Positions 1-6,054 are shown, numbered from the stretch's first letter. The stretch is 6,054 nucleotides of DNA from Pyrinomonadaceae bacterium (GCA_018060305.1 JAGOWF010000171.1:1-6054); one strand, 5' to 3'. Translations and numbers: made by a program. Notes: generated from the sequence alone by a model not told the origin.

Positions 1-1133
1 CGCTACAGCCGCTGCTTCGCGTGGTCGAGCTCGGTATGGATGTGATCGCCCTGCGTGAGCGAGACCGCTCAACGCCCGCCGAAGCGCAGGCCAGCACTCA
101 CACATCGAGCAGCCTGATGCCGGGATTTATTCATTCGTCCCCGGCAATGACGGCGCTGGTCGATGAAGTGCATAAGATCCGCTCGTCGGATGTTACGGTG
201 CTCGTGACTGGCGAATCGGGAACGGGAAAAGAGCTGGTCTCGCGGGCGATCCACACACTGTCTAACCGCAAAGACAAGATCTTTGTGCCGTTTAACTGCA
301 CGGCCGTGCCAAAGGAACTCGCCGAAGGGCACCTTTTCGGCTACAAGAAGGGCGCGTTCACCGGCGCCGTTAACGATTCGCCCGGCACGATCCGCACGGC
401 CGACGGCGGAACACTGTTTCTGGACGAGGTCGGCGACCTGCCCATCGACGTGCAGCCAAAACTGCTCAGATTTTTGCAGGAAGGCGAGATACAGCCGCTT
501 GGCGAGAAAAAGCCGATCAAGGTCGATGTCCGCATCATCGCCGCGACAAACATGCCGCTTGAGGAAAAGGTCGCGGACGGATCGTTCAGAGAGGATCTGT
601 ATTATCGCCTGAACGTCATCCGCCTTCGCGTCCCGCCATTGCGAGAGCGTCGTGCTGAGATACCGCCGATCGTCAACTATTACGTCAATCATTACTCATC
701 GCGCTTTGACAAGCACGACGTTACCTTCACGCCGCAGACCATCGATATGCTGATGGTGTGTAACTGGGAGGGCAACGTCCGCCAGCTTTGCAACGAGATA
801 CAGCGAATCGTCGCCCGTGCCGAGGACGGCGAGGTCGTCACGCCCGCACACCTCTCGCCCGAGCTAAAACGCAGTGCAAAACCGCTGACGCCGTTCGATA
901 CGGGCTCAAAGGATCGCCCGATAGCATCATTCGACGGCGTCTATTCGCCATTCGCAAACATCTCATCGGGCGGAACGCTCGAGGAGGCCGTCTCTGAGCT
1001 CGAAATGCAGCTCATCCGAGCCTCACTCGCACGCCACAACTGGAACATCTCGCGCGTCGCCAACGAACTCGGCCTAACCCGCCGCGGCCTCTATCTAAAA
1101 CTCTCCCGCTACGGCATCGAAAAAGCCGCCTGA
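1..1133 (+). CDS. Sigma54-dependent transcriptional activator (AAA+ / Fis-HTH), 5' end missing
   Basis: This protein is a bacterial enhancer-binding protein that would use ATP hydrolysis to open sigma54-RNA polymerase promoters. The frame is open from the left edge (first whole codon at 3), so the gene starts outside the window; the GTG at 21 is only an internal candidate. Counting residues from 21, Walker A GESGTGKE is at 64-71, the sigma54-contacting GAFTGA loop at 111-116, Walker B TLFLDE at 131-136, sensor I RIIAATN at 171-177, the arginine-finger region FREDLYYRLNVI at 189-200, and sensor II GNVRQL at 251-256. A variable linker (about 285-318) leads to a Fis-type helix-turn-helix near 338-367 (NISRVANELGLTRRGLYLKL). 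All ATPase signatures are intact, so the protein should be functional. The missing N-terminus would carry the signal-sensing domain, so the stimulus and targets cannot be named. It converges on the xylanase gene across the repeat region. Stop TGA is at 1131-1133. Confidence 0.95.
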   Translation, partial: LQPLLRVVELGMDVIALRERDRSTPAEAQASTHTSSSLMPGFIHSSPAMTALVDEVHKIRSSDVTVLVTGESGTGKELVSRAIHTLSNRKDKIFVPFNCTAVPKELAEGHLFGYKKGAFTGAVNDSPGTIRTADGGTLFLDEVGDLPIDVQPKLLRFLQEGEIQPLGEKKPIKVDVRIIAATNMPLEEKVADGSFREDLYYRLNVIRLRVPPLRERRAEIPPIVNYYVNHYSSRFDKHDVTFTPQTIDMLMVCNWEGNVRQLCNEIQRIVARAEDGEVVTPAHLSPELKRSAKPLTPFDTGSKDRPIASFDGVYSPFANISSGGTLEEAVSELEMQLIRASLARHNWNISRVANELGLTRRGLYLKLSRYGIEKAA

Positions 1134-1140
1134 CATTCCG

Positions 1141-1169
1141 CGTCGGAACGCGGGCACCTTGCCCACGTG
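1141..1169. repeat. Solo fragment of the composite repeat (first hairpin module)
   Basis: This stretch starts with the same CGTCGGAACGCGGGCACCTT sequence that opens the full copy at 1176 and keeps the GGGCA-CCT-TGCCC hairpin (about 1152-1164), but diverges soon after GCCC. It lies just 7 bases after the activator's stop codon. It looks like a partial duplication of module A of the array. Confidence 0.7.
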
Positions 1170-1175
1170 TGCTTC

Positions 1176-1381
1176 CGTCGGAACGCGGGCACCTTGCCCG
1201 CACGTATCGCCTGGCAGCCTTCAGTGGCATCGCCGTTAAATTATTGCCGCTGCATTATTGCCGTTGCCTTCAGGCAACGGTTGGCCGGGACAATGGAATC
1301 GGGCTTTAGCCCAACCCGTCGGTTGGGCTAAAGCCCGACAGTTGTTTGAACCGTTAACCGTTGGCTAAACCCAACGGCAAT
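1176..1381. repeat. Composite palindromic repeat, copy 1
   Basis: This is the first full copy of a roughly 200-bp hairpin-rich repeat. Module A (1185-1201) has 7-bp arms GCGGGCA/TGCCCGC around CCT. It is followed by a TTATTGCCG-rich stretch (about 1205-1260). Module C (1261-1280) has 8-bp arms CCGTTGCC/GGCAACGG around TTCA. Module D (1299-1338) has perfect 18-bp arms TCGGGCTTTAGCCCAACC and its complement around CGTC. Module E (1358-1377) is CCGTTGG-CTAAAC-CCAACGG, one base pair shorter than in the other copies because of a G-to-C change. No credible coding frame spans it. Confidence 0.9.
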
Positions 1382-1397
1382 CCCGAACGCTTCAAGG

Positions 1398-1595
1398 CGT
1401 CGGAACGCGGGCATCCCTGCCCGCGTGTGTCGTCTGACAGCTTTCAGCGAAATCGACGTTGCCTTATTGCCGCTGCCTTCAGGCAACGGTTGGCCGGGAC
1501 AATGGAATCGGGCTTTAGCCCAACCCGTCGGTTGGGCTAAAGCCCGACAATTGTTTGAACCGTTAACCGTTGGCTAAAGCCAACGGCAATTGTGA
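1398..1595. repeat. Composite palindromic repeat, copy 2
   Basis: This is the second copy, with the same order of modules. Module A is at 1407-1424, where the stem GCGGGCA/TGCCCGC is kept but the loop is TCCC. The middle segment is shorter and the most diverged of the three copies. Module C is at 1470-1489 and has one stem mismatch (CCGCTGCC against GGCAACGG). Module D (1508-1547) is identical to copy 1, and module E (1567-1586) has 8-bp arms CCGTTGGC/GCCAACGG around TAAA. It is separated from copy 1 by about 16 bp of non-repeat sequence. Confidence 0.9.
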
Positions 1596-1603
1596 CTGTG
1601 CTC

Positions 1604-1829
1604 CGTCGGAACACGGGCACCCTTGCCCGCACGCATCGCCTGGCAGCCTTCAGTGACATCGCCGTTAAATTATTGCCGCTGCATTATTGCCGTGACATTA
1701 TTGCCGTTGCCTTCAGGCAACGGTTGGCCGGGACAGTGGGATCGGGCTTTAGCCCAACCCGTCGGTTGGGCTAAAGCCCGACAGTTGTTTGAACCGTTAA
1801 CCGTTGGCTAAAGCCAACGGCAATTGTGA
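1604..1829. repeat. Composite palindromic repeat, copy 3
   Basis: This is the third and longest copy. Module A is at 1614-1629 (CGGGCA-CCCT-TGCCCG). The middle segment matches copy 1 closely but carries about 14 extra bases near 1690-1705, giving an additional GACATTATTGCC unit. Module C (1704-1723) and module D (1742-1781) have perfect 8-bp and 18-bp stems, and module E (1801-1820) has an 8-bp stem. Copies 2 and 3 both end in CAATTGTGA. Short apparent open frames over this copy follow the repeat and are not treated as genes. Confidence 0.9.
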
Positions 1830-1842
1830 GTTGCCTTTTTTT
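1819..1842 (+). terminator. Possible intrinsic terminator
   Basis: GGCAA (1819-1823) and TTGCC (1831-1835) form a 5-bp stem with a 7-nt loop, followed at once by seven T residues (1836-1842). The module E hairpin lies just upstream and could compete or stack. On the plus strand this would end transcripts reading through the repeat array from the activator about 700 bp upstream. The short stem makes this tentative. Confidence 0.4.
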
Positions 1843-1864
1843 GTGTCCCCTCAAATCAGAACCA

Positions 1865-1934
1865 GGAGCGGTAGCGACCGGATTCTTCCTACCCTCATTA
1901 GCGAGTCGTTACGGAATCCGGTCGCTACCGCTCC
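1865..1934. repeat. 21-bp perfect inverted repeat between convergent genes
   Basis: The left arm 1865-1885 starts GGAGCGGTAGCGACCGG, and the right arm 1914-1934 is its exact complement; they flank a 28-nt loop. The sequence is unrelated to the composite repeats next to it. It begins only 9 bp beyond the xylanase stop codon. On the xylanase transcript it would form a very stable 3' stem-loop, but no T-tract follows on that strand. It is either a dispersed palindromic element or a factor-independent 3'-end stabiliser or terminator. Confidence 0.85.
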
Positions 1935-1943
1935 CTGCCCTGC

Positions 1944-4376
1944 CTAGTTCCCATACGCCGCGGGCGTCGGTTTGTCGCCGGTCTGGCCCCACGGGAATAC
2001 GATGAATTGGCTGTTGTCGCTTCGCTTGATATACCAAGTCCCATCCGATGGACGCCAGACGCCGATGTCAGCCTTGCCGTCGCCGTCGTAATCACCCGAG
2101 ATCGGGACGTCGGCTGGCAAGCCGAACACCTCATACGAATACGTCGCCGTCGCACTCTTTCTCACCACCCACAATCCTGTCGATGGCCGATAGATCGCAA
2201 TGTCTGTCTTCCCGTCACCGTCATAATCCGCCGGTGCGATCCTGTCGCCCGTCTGCCCAAACCTTTCGCCGAAAACAGAACCGTTCGAGCTGCGGATGTT
2301 GTACCAATCCCCGACAGACGGCCTGAAGATGCCGAGATCGTTCTTTCCGTCCCCGTCAAAGTCCCCGACCGTCGGCACATCGCCATTCGCCCCAAACTGC
2401 ATCCCAAATGTCGTCCCGTTAGACGAATTCGTTCGATACCAAGTCCCCTGCGACGGCCTGAACACTGTCCAATCAGCCTTTCCGTCCCCGTCATAATCAC
2501 CCGGAGCGGGCAGATCCTCCGCCACCCCAAACACCGGATACGACACCGTCCCATTCGAGCTGTTCAATATGTACCAGATACCCGTGGACGGTCGATATAT
2601 CGCAATATCCGTCTTCCCGTCACCGTCGTAATCCGCCGGTGTCAGCTTGTCACCGCTTGCCCCAAACTGCAATCCCTGAAATCCCGCTGTCGATCTCTGC
2701 AGATACCACGCCCCGCTCGATGGACGGAATACAGAGAAATCAGTCTTGCCATCGTTGTCGTAATCGAACGGGACAAGCAATCGTGATGGCCCGACAATCC
2801 CCCAGTATGCAAACTTCGCTTGGAGCAAATGATCAAAGAGCAACGGTGCTTCAAGACGCGGGATCGGGAAGTTTGAAAGCCACGTACTGTCGTCGGCCAG
2901 TCCCCAGGTCGTAACCGAGCTGAGTTTGCCCTGGGCGTTCGCCTGTCGGAAGGCCACAAAATAGTCGCGATACAGAAATCCTTGGCGCCGTAACACCTCG
3001 CGAGGAATGGACGAATACGTTTGCGTTCCATTGTTATAGACGCTGATGTCCAACTCAGTCACATGATTATCGATGCCAGGAATGGCGGCGAACATATTGA
3101 TCGTGTTGGTCACGACGCTTGCGGGAGGGCCGTCAATATTACTGTGCATTTGGTGCCCAACGCCATCGATCGGAATGCCGCGACCCTTGAGGTTCTGAAC
3201 CAACGCAAGTAGAAAGGCGCGCTTGGTCGGATCCGTCGTGTTGTAATCATTGATAAAAAGCTTGGCATTCGGGGCAACCTCACGAGCCACCTGAAAGGCC
3301 TTATCGATGTATTCGGTCCCGCAAATGTTGAACCACTGGCTTCGCCTATATCCGTCAGGCTGCGCCGGATCTATAACCTCATTCACAACGTCCCAAGCGT
3401 ACACATTGCTTCCAAAGTGGCCGACCACGGCGCGAATGTGAGCATCAAGCCTGGCCAGCAGCAACGCCTTGTTTTGCGGCGTCGGTGTCATGGGCTGGCC
3501 GTTGCCGTCAAGGAATAGCCAGTTCGGATTCTGCTCGTGCCAAACCAACGCGTGGCCGCGTACCTGCATTCCGTTCGCCACCGCGAATGCAACTTGGGCA
3601 TCCGCCGGACCATAGTTGTAAGTATTCTCTGATGGGTGGATCGGGCCCCATTTCATGTCATTTTCTGATGTAATACTGTTGAAATGCTTGGTCAGCAACT
3701 GCGTATGAGCATCCCCGCCGATCGCTCCGGCCCCGATGGCCGCGCCGATCTTCATTGGAGCAAGAAACTGTCGCAGCGCGGGAATCTCCTGCTGTATCTG
3801 TAGTGGGGGCAAGAATCGCAACTCAAAATCATCAATATAAAATGACGGTGTGCCCGCGTCAGATTCTACATAAAGCCAAAGCGTGTCATGCGCTAAGGCA
3901 TAATTATAGGTTGACGACAGTAGCACCCACGCTCCATCGGTAACGGCCACGTTGCCCGTTACACCGTGATAGGTCGTGTTACCGCCGAGCGTACGTTGCA
4001 GGTTGATCCGTAGGTTCGTCGCAGCCGACCCCGGTGCGAGTTTGGCCCACACGGATATCTGATAACGCGATCCGGTAGCCATCTGATTCGTCACGTTTAT
4101 CTTGCAGCCAAAAAAAGGCTGCTGTCTGCCTGTGGTCAGAAGACTGAAGTTCCCCGAATGCTTATCGGCCGATGTTGGTGCCACCGTTTCGGGGCCGATC
4201 CGAGGCAGCCAGCCCTCGGCGGTATTCGTCTCGAACGTCGAAGTGATGTCGAACGGAATCACCGCCTCAGATGTTGCCGTTCGATACCCAACCGCAACGA
4301 CAAGCAATATCACAAGGCAGCCGGCATATGCCCTTCGCTGTCTAGGTTTGTGCCTTGTCTGTCCTGTTGCCCGCAT
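1944..4376 (-). CDS. Secreted GH10 endo-1,4-beta-xylanase with CBM22-like module and FG-GAP repeats
   Basis: This 810-residue secreted enzyme should cleave internal beta-1,4 bonds of xylan. Residues 1-38 look like a Sec signal peptide: a basic n-region (to R15), a hydrophobic core CLVILLVVAVG (20-30) and probable cleavage after TSEA. Residues about 46-187 resemble a CBM4/9/22 module, closest in pattern to CBM22 (FETNTAEGW, TGRQQPFFG, YQISVWAKL, YIDDFEL). The GH10 barrel spans about 205-527 and is complete: SENDMKWG (238-244), GHALVWHEQ (274-282), catalytic acid/base E333 in WDVVNEV, GHQMH (407-411), nucleophile E441 in VTELDIS, WGLADDSTW (491-499) and APLLFD (510-515). Six FG-GAP/VCBS repeats follow from 538 to the end. 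The ATG at 4376-4374 is supported by an AGGGAGGG ribosome site 3 nt upstream and the signal peptide placed directly after it. The gene appears monocistronic and diverges from the cyclase gene. No frameshift or missing catalytic residue is seen. Confidence 0.96.
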   Translation of the reverse strand: MRATGQTRHKPRQRRAYAGCLVILLVVAVGYRTATSEAVIPFDITSTFETNTAEGWLPRIGPETVAPTSADKHSGNFSLLTTGRQQPFFGCKINVTNQMATGSRYQISVWAKLAPGSAATNLRINLQRTLGGNTTYHGVTGNVAVTDGAWVLLSSTYNYALAHDTLWLYVESDAGTPSFYIDDFELRFLPPLQIQQEIPALRQFLAPMKIGAAIGAGAIGGDAHTQLLTKHFNSITSENDMKWGPIHPSENTYNYGPADAQVAFAVANGMQVRGHALVWHEQNPNWLFLDGNGQPMTPTPQNKALLLARLDAHIRAVVGHFGSNVYAWDVVNEVIDPAQPDGYRRSQWFNICGTEYIDKAFQVAREVAPNAKLFINDYNTTDPTKRAFLLALVQNLKGRGIPIDGVGHQMHSNIDGPPASVVTNTINMFAAIPGIDNHVTELDISVYNNGTQTYSSIPREVLRRQGFLYRDYFVAFRQANAQGKLSSVTTWGLADDSTWLSNFPIPRLEAPLLFDHLLQAKFAYWGIVGPSRLLVPFDYDNDGKTDFSVFRPSSGAWYLQRSTAGFQGLQFGASGDKLTPADYDGDGKTDIAIYRPSTGIWYILNSSNGTVSYPVFGVAEDLPAPGDYDGDGKADWTVFRPSQGTWYRTNSSNGTTFGMQFGANGDVPTVGDFDGDGKNDLGIFRPSVGDWYNIRSSNGSVFGERFGQTGDRIAPADYDGDGKTDIAIYRPSTGLWVVRKSATATYSYEVFGLPADVPISGDYDGDGKADIGVWRPSDGTWYIKRSDNSQFIVFPWGQTGDKPTPAAYGN
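1947..2765 (-). repeat. Six tandem FG-GAP/VCBS repeat units within the xylanase gene
   Basis: Six calcium-loop motifs of the D-x-D-x-D-G-x-x-D type lie at xylanase residues 538 (DYDNDGKTD), 582, 627, 672 (DFDGDGKND), 718 and 762. They are spaced 44-46 residues apart, which is about 135 bp in the DNA. Each unit continues with an F/Y/W-RPS-x-G-x-WY segment and ends in a GxxxDxP-like turn. A seventh unit starts (GDKPTPA) but ends at AYGN with its calcium loop lost. FG-GAP repeats of this type usually form integrin-like beta-propeller blades; the role here (substrate, surface or cell attachment) is inferred. Confidence 0.9.
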
Positions 4377-4379
4377 ATG

Positions 4380-4387
4380 CCCTCCCT
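4380..4387 (-). promoter_or_regulatory. Ribosome binding site of the xylanase gene
   Basis: Read on the minus strand, the sequence is AGGGAGGG followed by CAT and the ATG start. This strong purine-rich Shine-Dalgarno match lies 3 nt before the start codon, slightly close but usable. It decides the start at 4376. Confidence 0.7.
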
Positions 4388-4438
4388 ATGGAAACTGAAC
4401 CTTCATAAGATTTCTATCCAGCCTACAAGGCGAAATTT

Positions 4439-4466
4439 ATCATAACTATAGCTCAAGTTCTCGAAA
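4439..4466 (-). promoter_or_regulatory. Candidate sigma70-type promoter of the xylanase gene
   Basis: On the minus strand, TTTCGA (4466-4461) and TATGAT (4444-4439) are separated by 16 bp, resembling -35 and -10 boxes. The predicted transcription start near 4432 gives a leader of about 55 nt before the ATG. The -10 match is good and the -35 weak. Confidence 0.4.
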
Positions 4467-4482
4467 AATATTTTGTTCGAGA
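4459..4482. promoter_or_regulatory. Operator-like 24-bp palindrome
   Basis: TCTCGAA (4459-4465) and TTCGAGA (4476-4482) form perfect 7-bp arms around a 10-bp AT-rich spacer. This spacing suits a dimeric helix-turn-helix regulator. One arm overlaps the candidate -35 box of the xylanase promoter, which would suit repression or induction control. The regulator is unknown. Confidence 0.45.
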
Positions 4483-4573
4483 CCAATCTCCCAATACACG
4501 GTTTTCGGCTATCAACTGAAACTTTGCGGCCTTTATCAAGGATAACTGTCATCGGCGATGACGCGTTGCAATT

Positions 4574-4600
4574 TGCCATTTCTCGCTTACGTCTTACAAT
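4574..4600 (+). promoter_or_regulatory. Candidate promoter of the cyclase gene
   Basis: TTGCCA (4574-4579) and TACAAT (4595-4600) have a 15-bp spacer, short for sigma70. TACAAT is a good -10 match and ends only 10 bp before the TTG taken as the start codon. The predicted transcript start would therefore fall at or just before the start codon. Confidence 0.4.
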
Positions 4601-4610
4601 TACGCTAGTT

Positions 4611-6054
4611 TTGAACGCGAAACTTACCATTACCGATCCGACTGGGAATACCTGGGAAACCGAGTTTGCACCGGGCGAGGCTATTACCATTGGCCGTGCT
4701 CGTGAGAATGTGATCACGCTCAATGATCGCCGCGTCTCGCGCAAGCATGCGTTCATCATTGGCAAAGAAGGGTCGTTCCGCATTGTCGATGGCCATATCG
4801 AGAATGGCCAGTTGATCCGCAGCGTCAATCATGTTTTTGTCAACGGATCGCAGCATCTGGAGATCACGCTGAATGACGAGGACGTGATCGTTATCGGTGA
4901 GAGTCAGCTAGTATTCAGTTCGGTTGCACCGGTTTTGGATGCGGCGGAGTCGGAACCGGTGGGACAAGGCGAATCTCCGACGGCTCAGAGCGTTACGTTT
5001 GACGATTCGCCGATGGGCCACACGCAGGTGCAGCTATCGGTCAATGAATTCATGGGCCGCCGGTCAAATCTGTCGCTGGAACCCGAGGCCGCGACTCCCG
5101 AAGAGGTCAAGGACCTGAGGCGAAAGGCCAAGATACTTGAGCTGCTATTCGAGATGAGCAAGACGCTCGGCACGGTTTTCGACCTAGAAGAGATATTTGA
5201 ACGGGCGACCGATCTGATCTTTCGCGGGACGCCTGCTGACCGTGTGATCGCCCTGTTGACGAGCGATGAGACCAAGGATGGGAAGAACGACCCTCACGCA
5301 TCGCTATATCAGATCGGGGCAAAGACGCGCGAGGCGAGTTTTGCAAAACTCAGCGAAAAGCTTGCCGTCAGCCGCACGATCACGCGAAAAGTGATGGACG
5401 ACCGTGTCGCCGTGCTTTCTCAGGATGCGAAAACTGACGAATTGTTTGGCGGCGCCGAGTCCATCGTCTCGCAGGGCGTTCGTTCGACGATCTGCGCGCC
5501 GTTGATAACGCAGTCAGGTGTTCACGGCGTGCTGTATGCCGACCGCCTTGATCCGTTTGCGGCATTTCGACAGGACCATCTTGAATTGATCTCGGCCGTC
5601 GCCGCCCAAACTGCCGTTACCGTCGAAACGGTCAAGGCACACCAACGGCTCGCCCGCGAGGAAGTGGCCCGAGCGAATTACGGCCGTTTTATGCCCGAAT
5701 ACGTGGTAAAGCAACTCCTGGAAGACCCGGATTCATTCCGGCTCGGCGGCGTAAACGAAACGATCACAGTTCTTTTTGCCGATATCCGCGGTTTTACGGG
5801 AATATCCGAACGTGCCGCACCGGAAAAGGTCGTCGGCCTTCTGAATCAATACTTCTCGGCCATGTCTGAGATCATTTTTGAGAATAGCGGCACGCTCGAT
5901 AAATACATCGGTGACGGCCTGATGGCTCTTTTTGGAGCACCGAAACCAACTCCGAACGATGCTAAGAACGCCCTGACTGCCGCTGTCGCCATGCAGAAAA
6001 AGCTCGCGGAGTTACGCGCGGGCCCCGCCGGTGCGGAGTTTGCGCAGTTATCCA
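4611..6054 (+). CDS. FHA-GAF-class III nucleotide cyclase, 3' end missing
   Basis: This is a cytoplasmic signalling enzyme predicted to make cAMP (or cGMP) under control of two sensory domains. The visible 481 codons run off the window without a stop. An N-terminal FHA domain (about 5-105) has IGRARENVITL (27-37), SRKHA (43-47) and VNG (77-79), the phosphothreonine-binding signature. A variable, acidic linker follows (about 106-165). A GAF domain (about 175-342) then precedes a helical connector. The class III cyclase domain starts near 384, with first metal-binding D391 in LFADIRGFT, and K431 (adenine-type) and second metal D435 in KYIGDGLMALFG. The later transition-state Asn/Arg residues lie beyond the window, so activity cannot be confirmed. 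The TTG at 4611 is chosen because the FHA fold begins directly after it and no in-frame ATG is seen nearby; no Shine-Dalgarno precedes it. The frame is open further upstream, so another start (TTG at 4566) is possible. No transmembrane segment is visible. Confidence 0.93.
   Translation, partial: MNAKLTITDPTGNTWETEFAPGEAITIGRARENVITLNDRRVSRKHAFIIGKEGSFRIVDGHIENGQLIRSVNHVFVNGSQHLEITLNDEDVIVIGESQLVFSSVAPVLDAAESEPVGQGESPTAQSVTFDDSPMGHTQVQLSVNEFMGRRSNLSLEPEAATPEEVKDLRRKAKILELLFEMSKTLGTVFDLEEIFERATDLIFRGTPADRVIALLTSDETKDGKNDPHASLYQIGAKTREASFAKLSEKLAVSRTITRKVMDDRVAVLSQDAKTDELFGGAESIVSQGVRSTICAPLITQSGVHGVLYADRLDPFAAFRQDHLELISAVAAQTAVTVETVKAHQRLAREEVARANYGRFMPEYVVKQLLEDPDSFRLGGVNETITVLFADIRGFTGISERAAPEKVVGLLNQYFSAMSEIIFENSGTLDKYIGDGLMALFGAPKPTPNDAKNALTAAVAMQKKLAELRAGPAGAEFAQLS

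Noticed and set aside
69..692. A 207-codon minus-strand open frame opposite the activator gene
   Set aside because: It is antisense to an unmistakable AAA+ coding sequence, and its translation shows no recognisable family, only Arg/Asp-rich composition typical of a shadow frame.
1592..1811. Two short plus-strand open frames (60-62 codons) in the repeat region
   Set aside because: They lie almost wholly within repeat copy 3 and translate its hairpins; such frames arise from the repeat and have no convincing ribosome site.
1141..1829. CRISPR array
   Set aside because: The units are about 200 bp with internal hairpins, separated by only 13-16 bp of differing length and sequence; there are no short repeats with regular 30-40 bp spacers and no cas genes.
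2007..2786. A 259-codon plus-strand open frame opposite the xylanase tail
   Set aside because: It is antisense to the FG-GAP repeats, and its own periodicity (repeated ISLSVPV-like segments) is the mirror of those repeats.
4315..4320. Lipoprotein signal (Cys20 after Tyr-Ala-Gly) in the xylanase N-terminus
   Set aside because: The cysteine lies at the start of the hydrophobic core, not its end, and the preceding residues do not fit a lipobox; a normal Sec signal cleaved near residue 38 fits better.
4377..4610. Sigma54 (-24/-12) promoter for the xylanase or cyclase, which would link them to the activator
   Set aside because: No GG-N10-GC element with TGGCAC/TTGCW-like context was recognised by eye on either strand of this region.
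4403..4828. A 141-codon minus-strand open frame upstream of the xylanase
   Set aside because: Most of it is antisense to the FHA domain of the cyclase; the remainder crosses the divergent promoter region. No recognisable family is seen.

Overview
The window (6,054 bp, moderately GC-rich) looks like a chromosomal segment from a member of the Acidobacteriota, most likely the Blastocatellia/Pyrinomonadales group. This is an inference, with no marker gene to confirm it. It rests on the acidobacterial-style FG-GAP repeats of the DYDGDGKTDIAIYRPSTG type, on intergenic palindromes built around GGGCTTTAGCCC/GGGCTAAAGCCC, and on the large FHA-GAF-cyclase and sigma54-activator signalling proteins.

Layout. 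(1) Positions 1-1133, plus strand: the 3' part of a sigma54-dependent activator (bacterial enhancer-binding protein) with an AAA+ domain and a C-terminal Fis-type helix-turn-helix; its sensory N-terminus lies outside the window. (2) Positions 1134-1943: about 810 bp without a credible gene. It holds three tandem copies (about 190-230 bp each) of a composite, hairpin-rich REP-like repeat, an extra fragment of the repeat's first hairpin, a terminator-like hairpin followed by T7, and an unrelated 21-bp perfect inverted repeat just beyond the end of the next gene. (3) Positions 1944-4376, minus strand: one 810-residue secreted endo-1,4-beta-xylanase with signal peptide, CBM22-like carbohydrate-binding module, complete GH10 catalytic domain and six FG-GAP/VCBS calcium-loop repeats. 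(4) Positions 4377-4610: a divergent intergenic region with a candidate xylanase promoter overlapped by a 24-bp operator-like palindrome, and a candidate promoter for the opposite gene. (5) Positions 4611-6054, plus strand: the 5' part of an FHA-GAF-class III adenylate/guanylate cyclase, which runs off the window.

How the parts relate. The activator and the xylanase converge on the repeat-filled region, and the xylanase and cyclase diverge from a shared 234-bp control region. Two signalling proteins flank a secreted hemicellulase. The sequence shows no direct evidence that they regulate it, and no -24/-12 sigma54 promoter was recognised upstream of the xylanase. I see no phage, CRISPR, transposase or defence genes. 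The most unusual content is the composite palindromic repeat array and the xylanase-propeller fusion.
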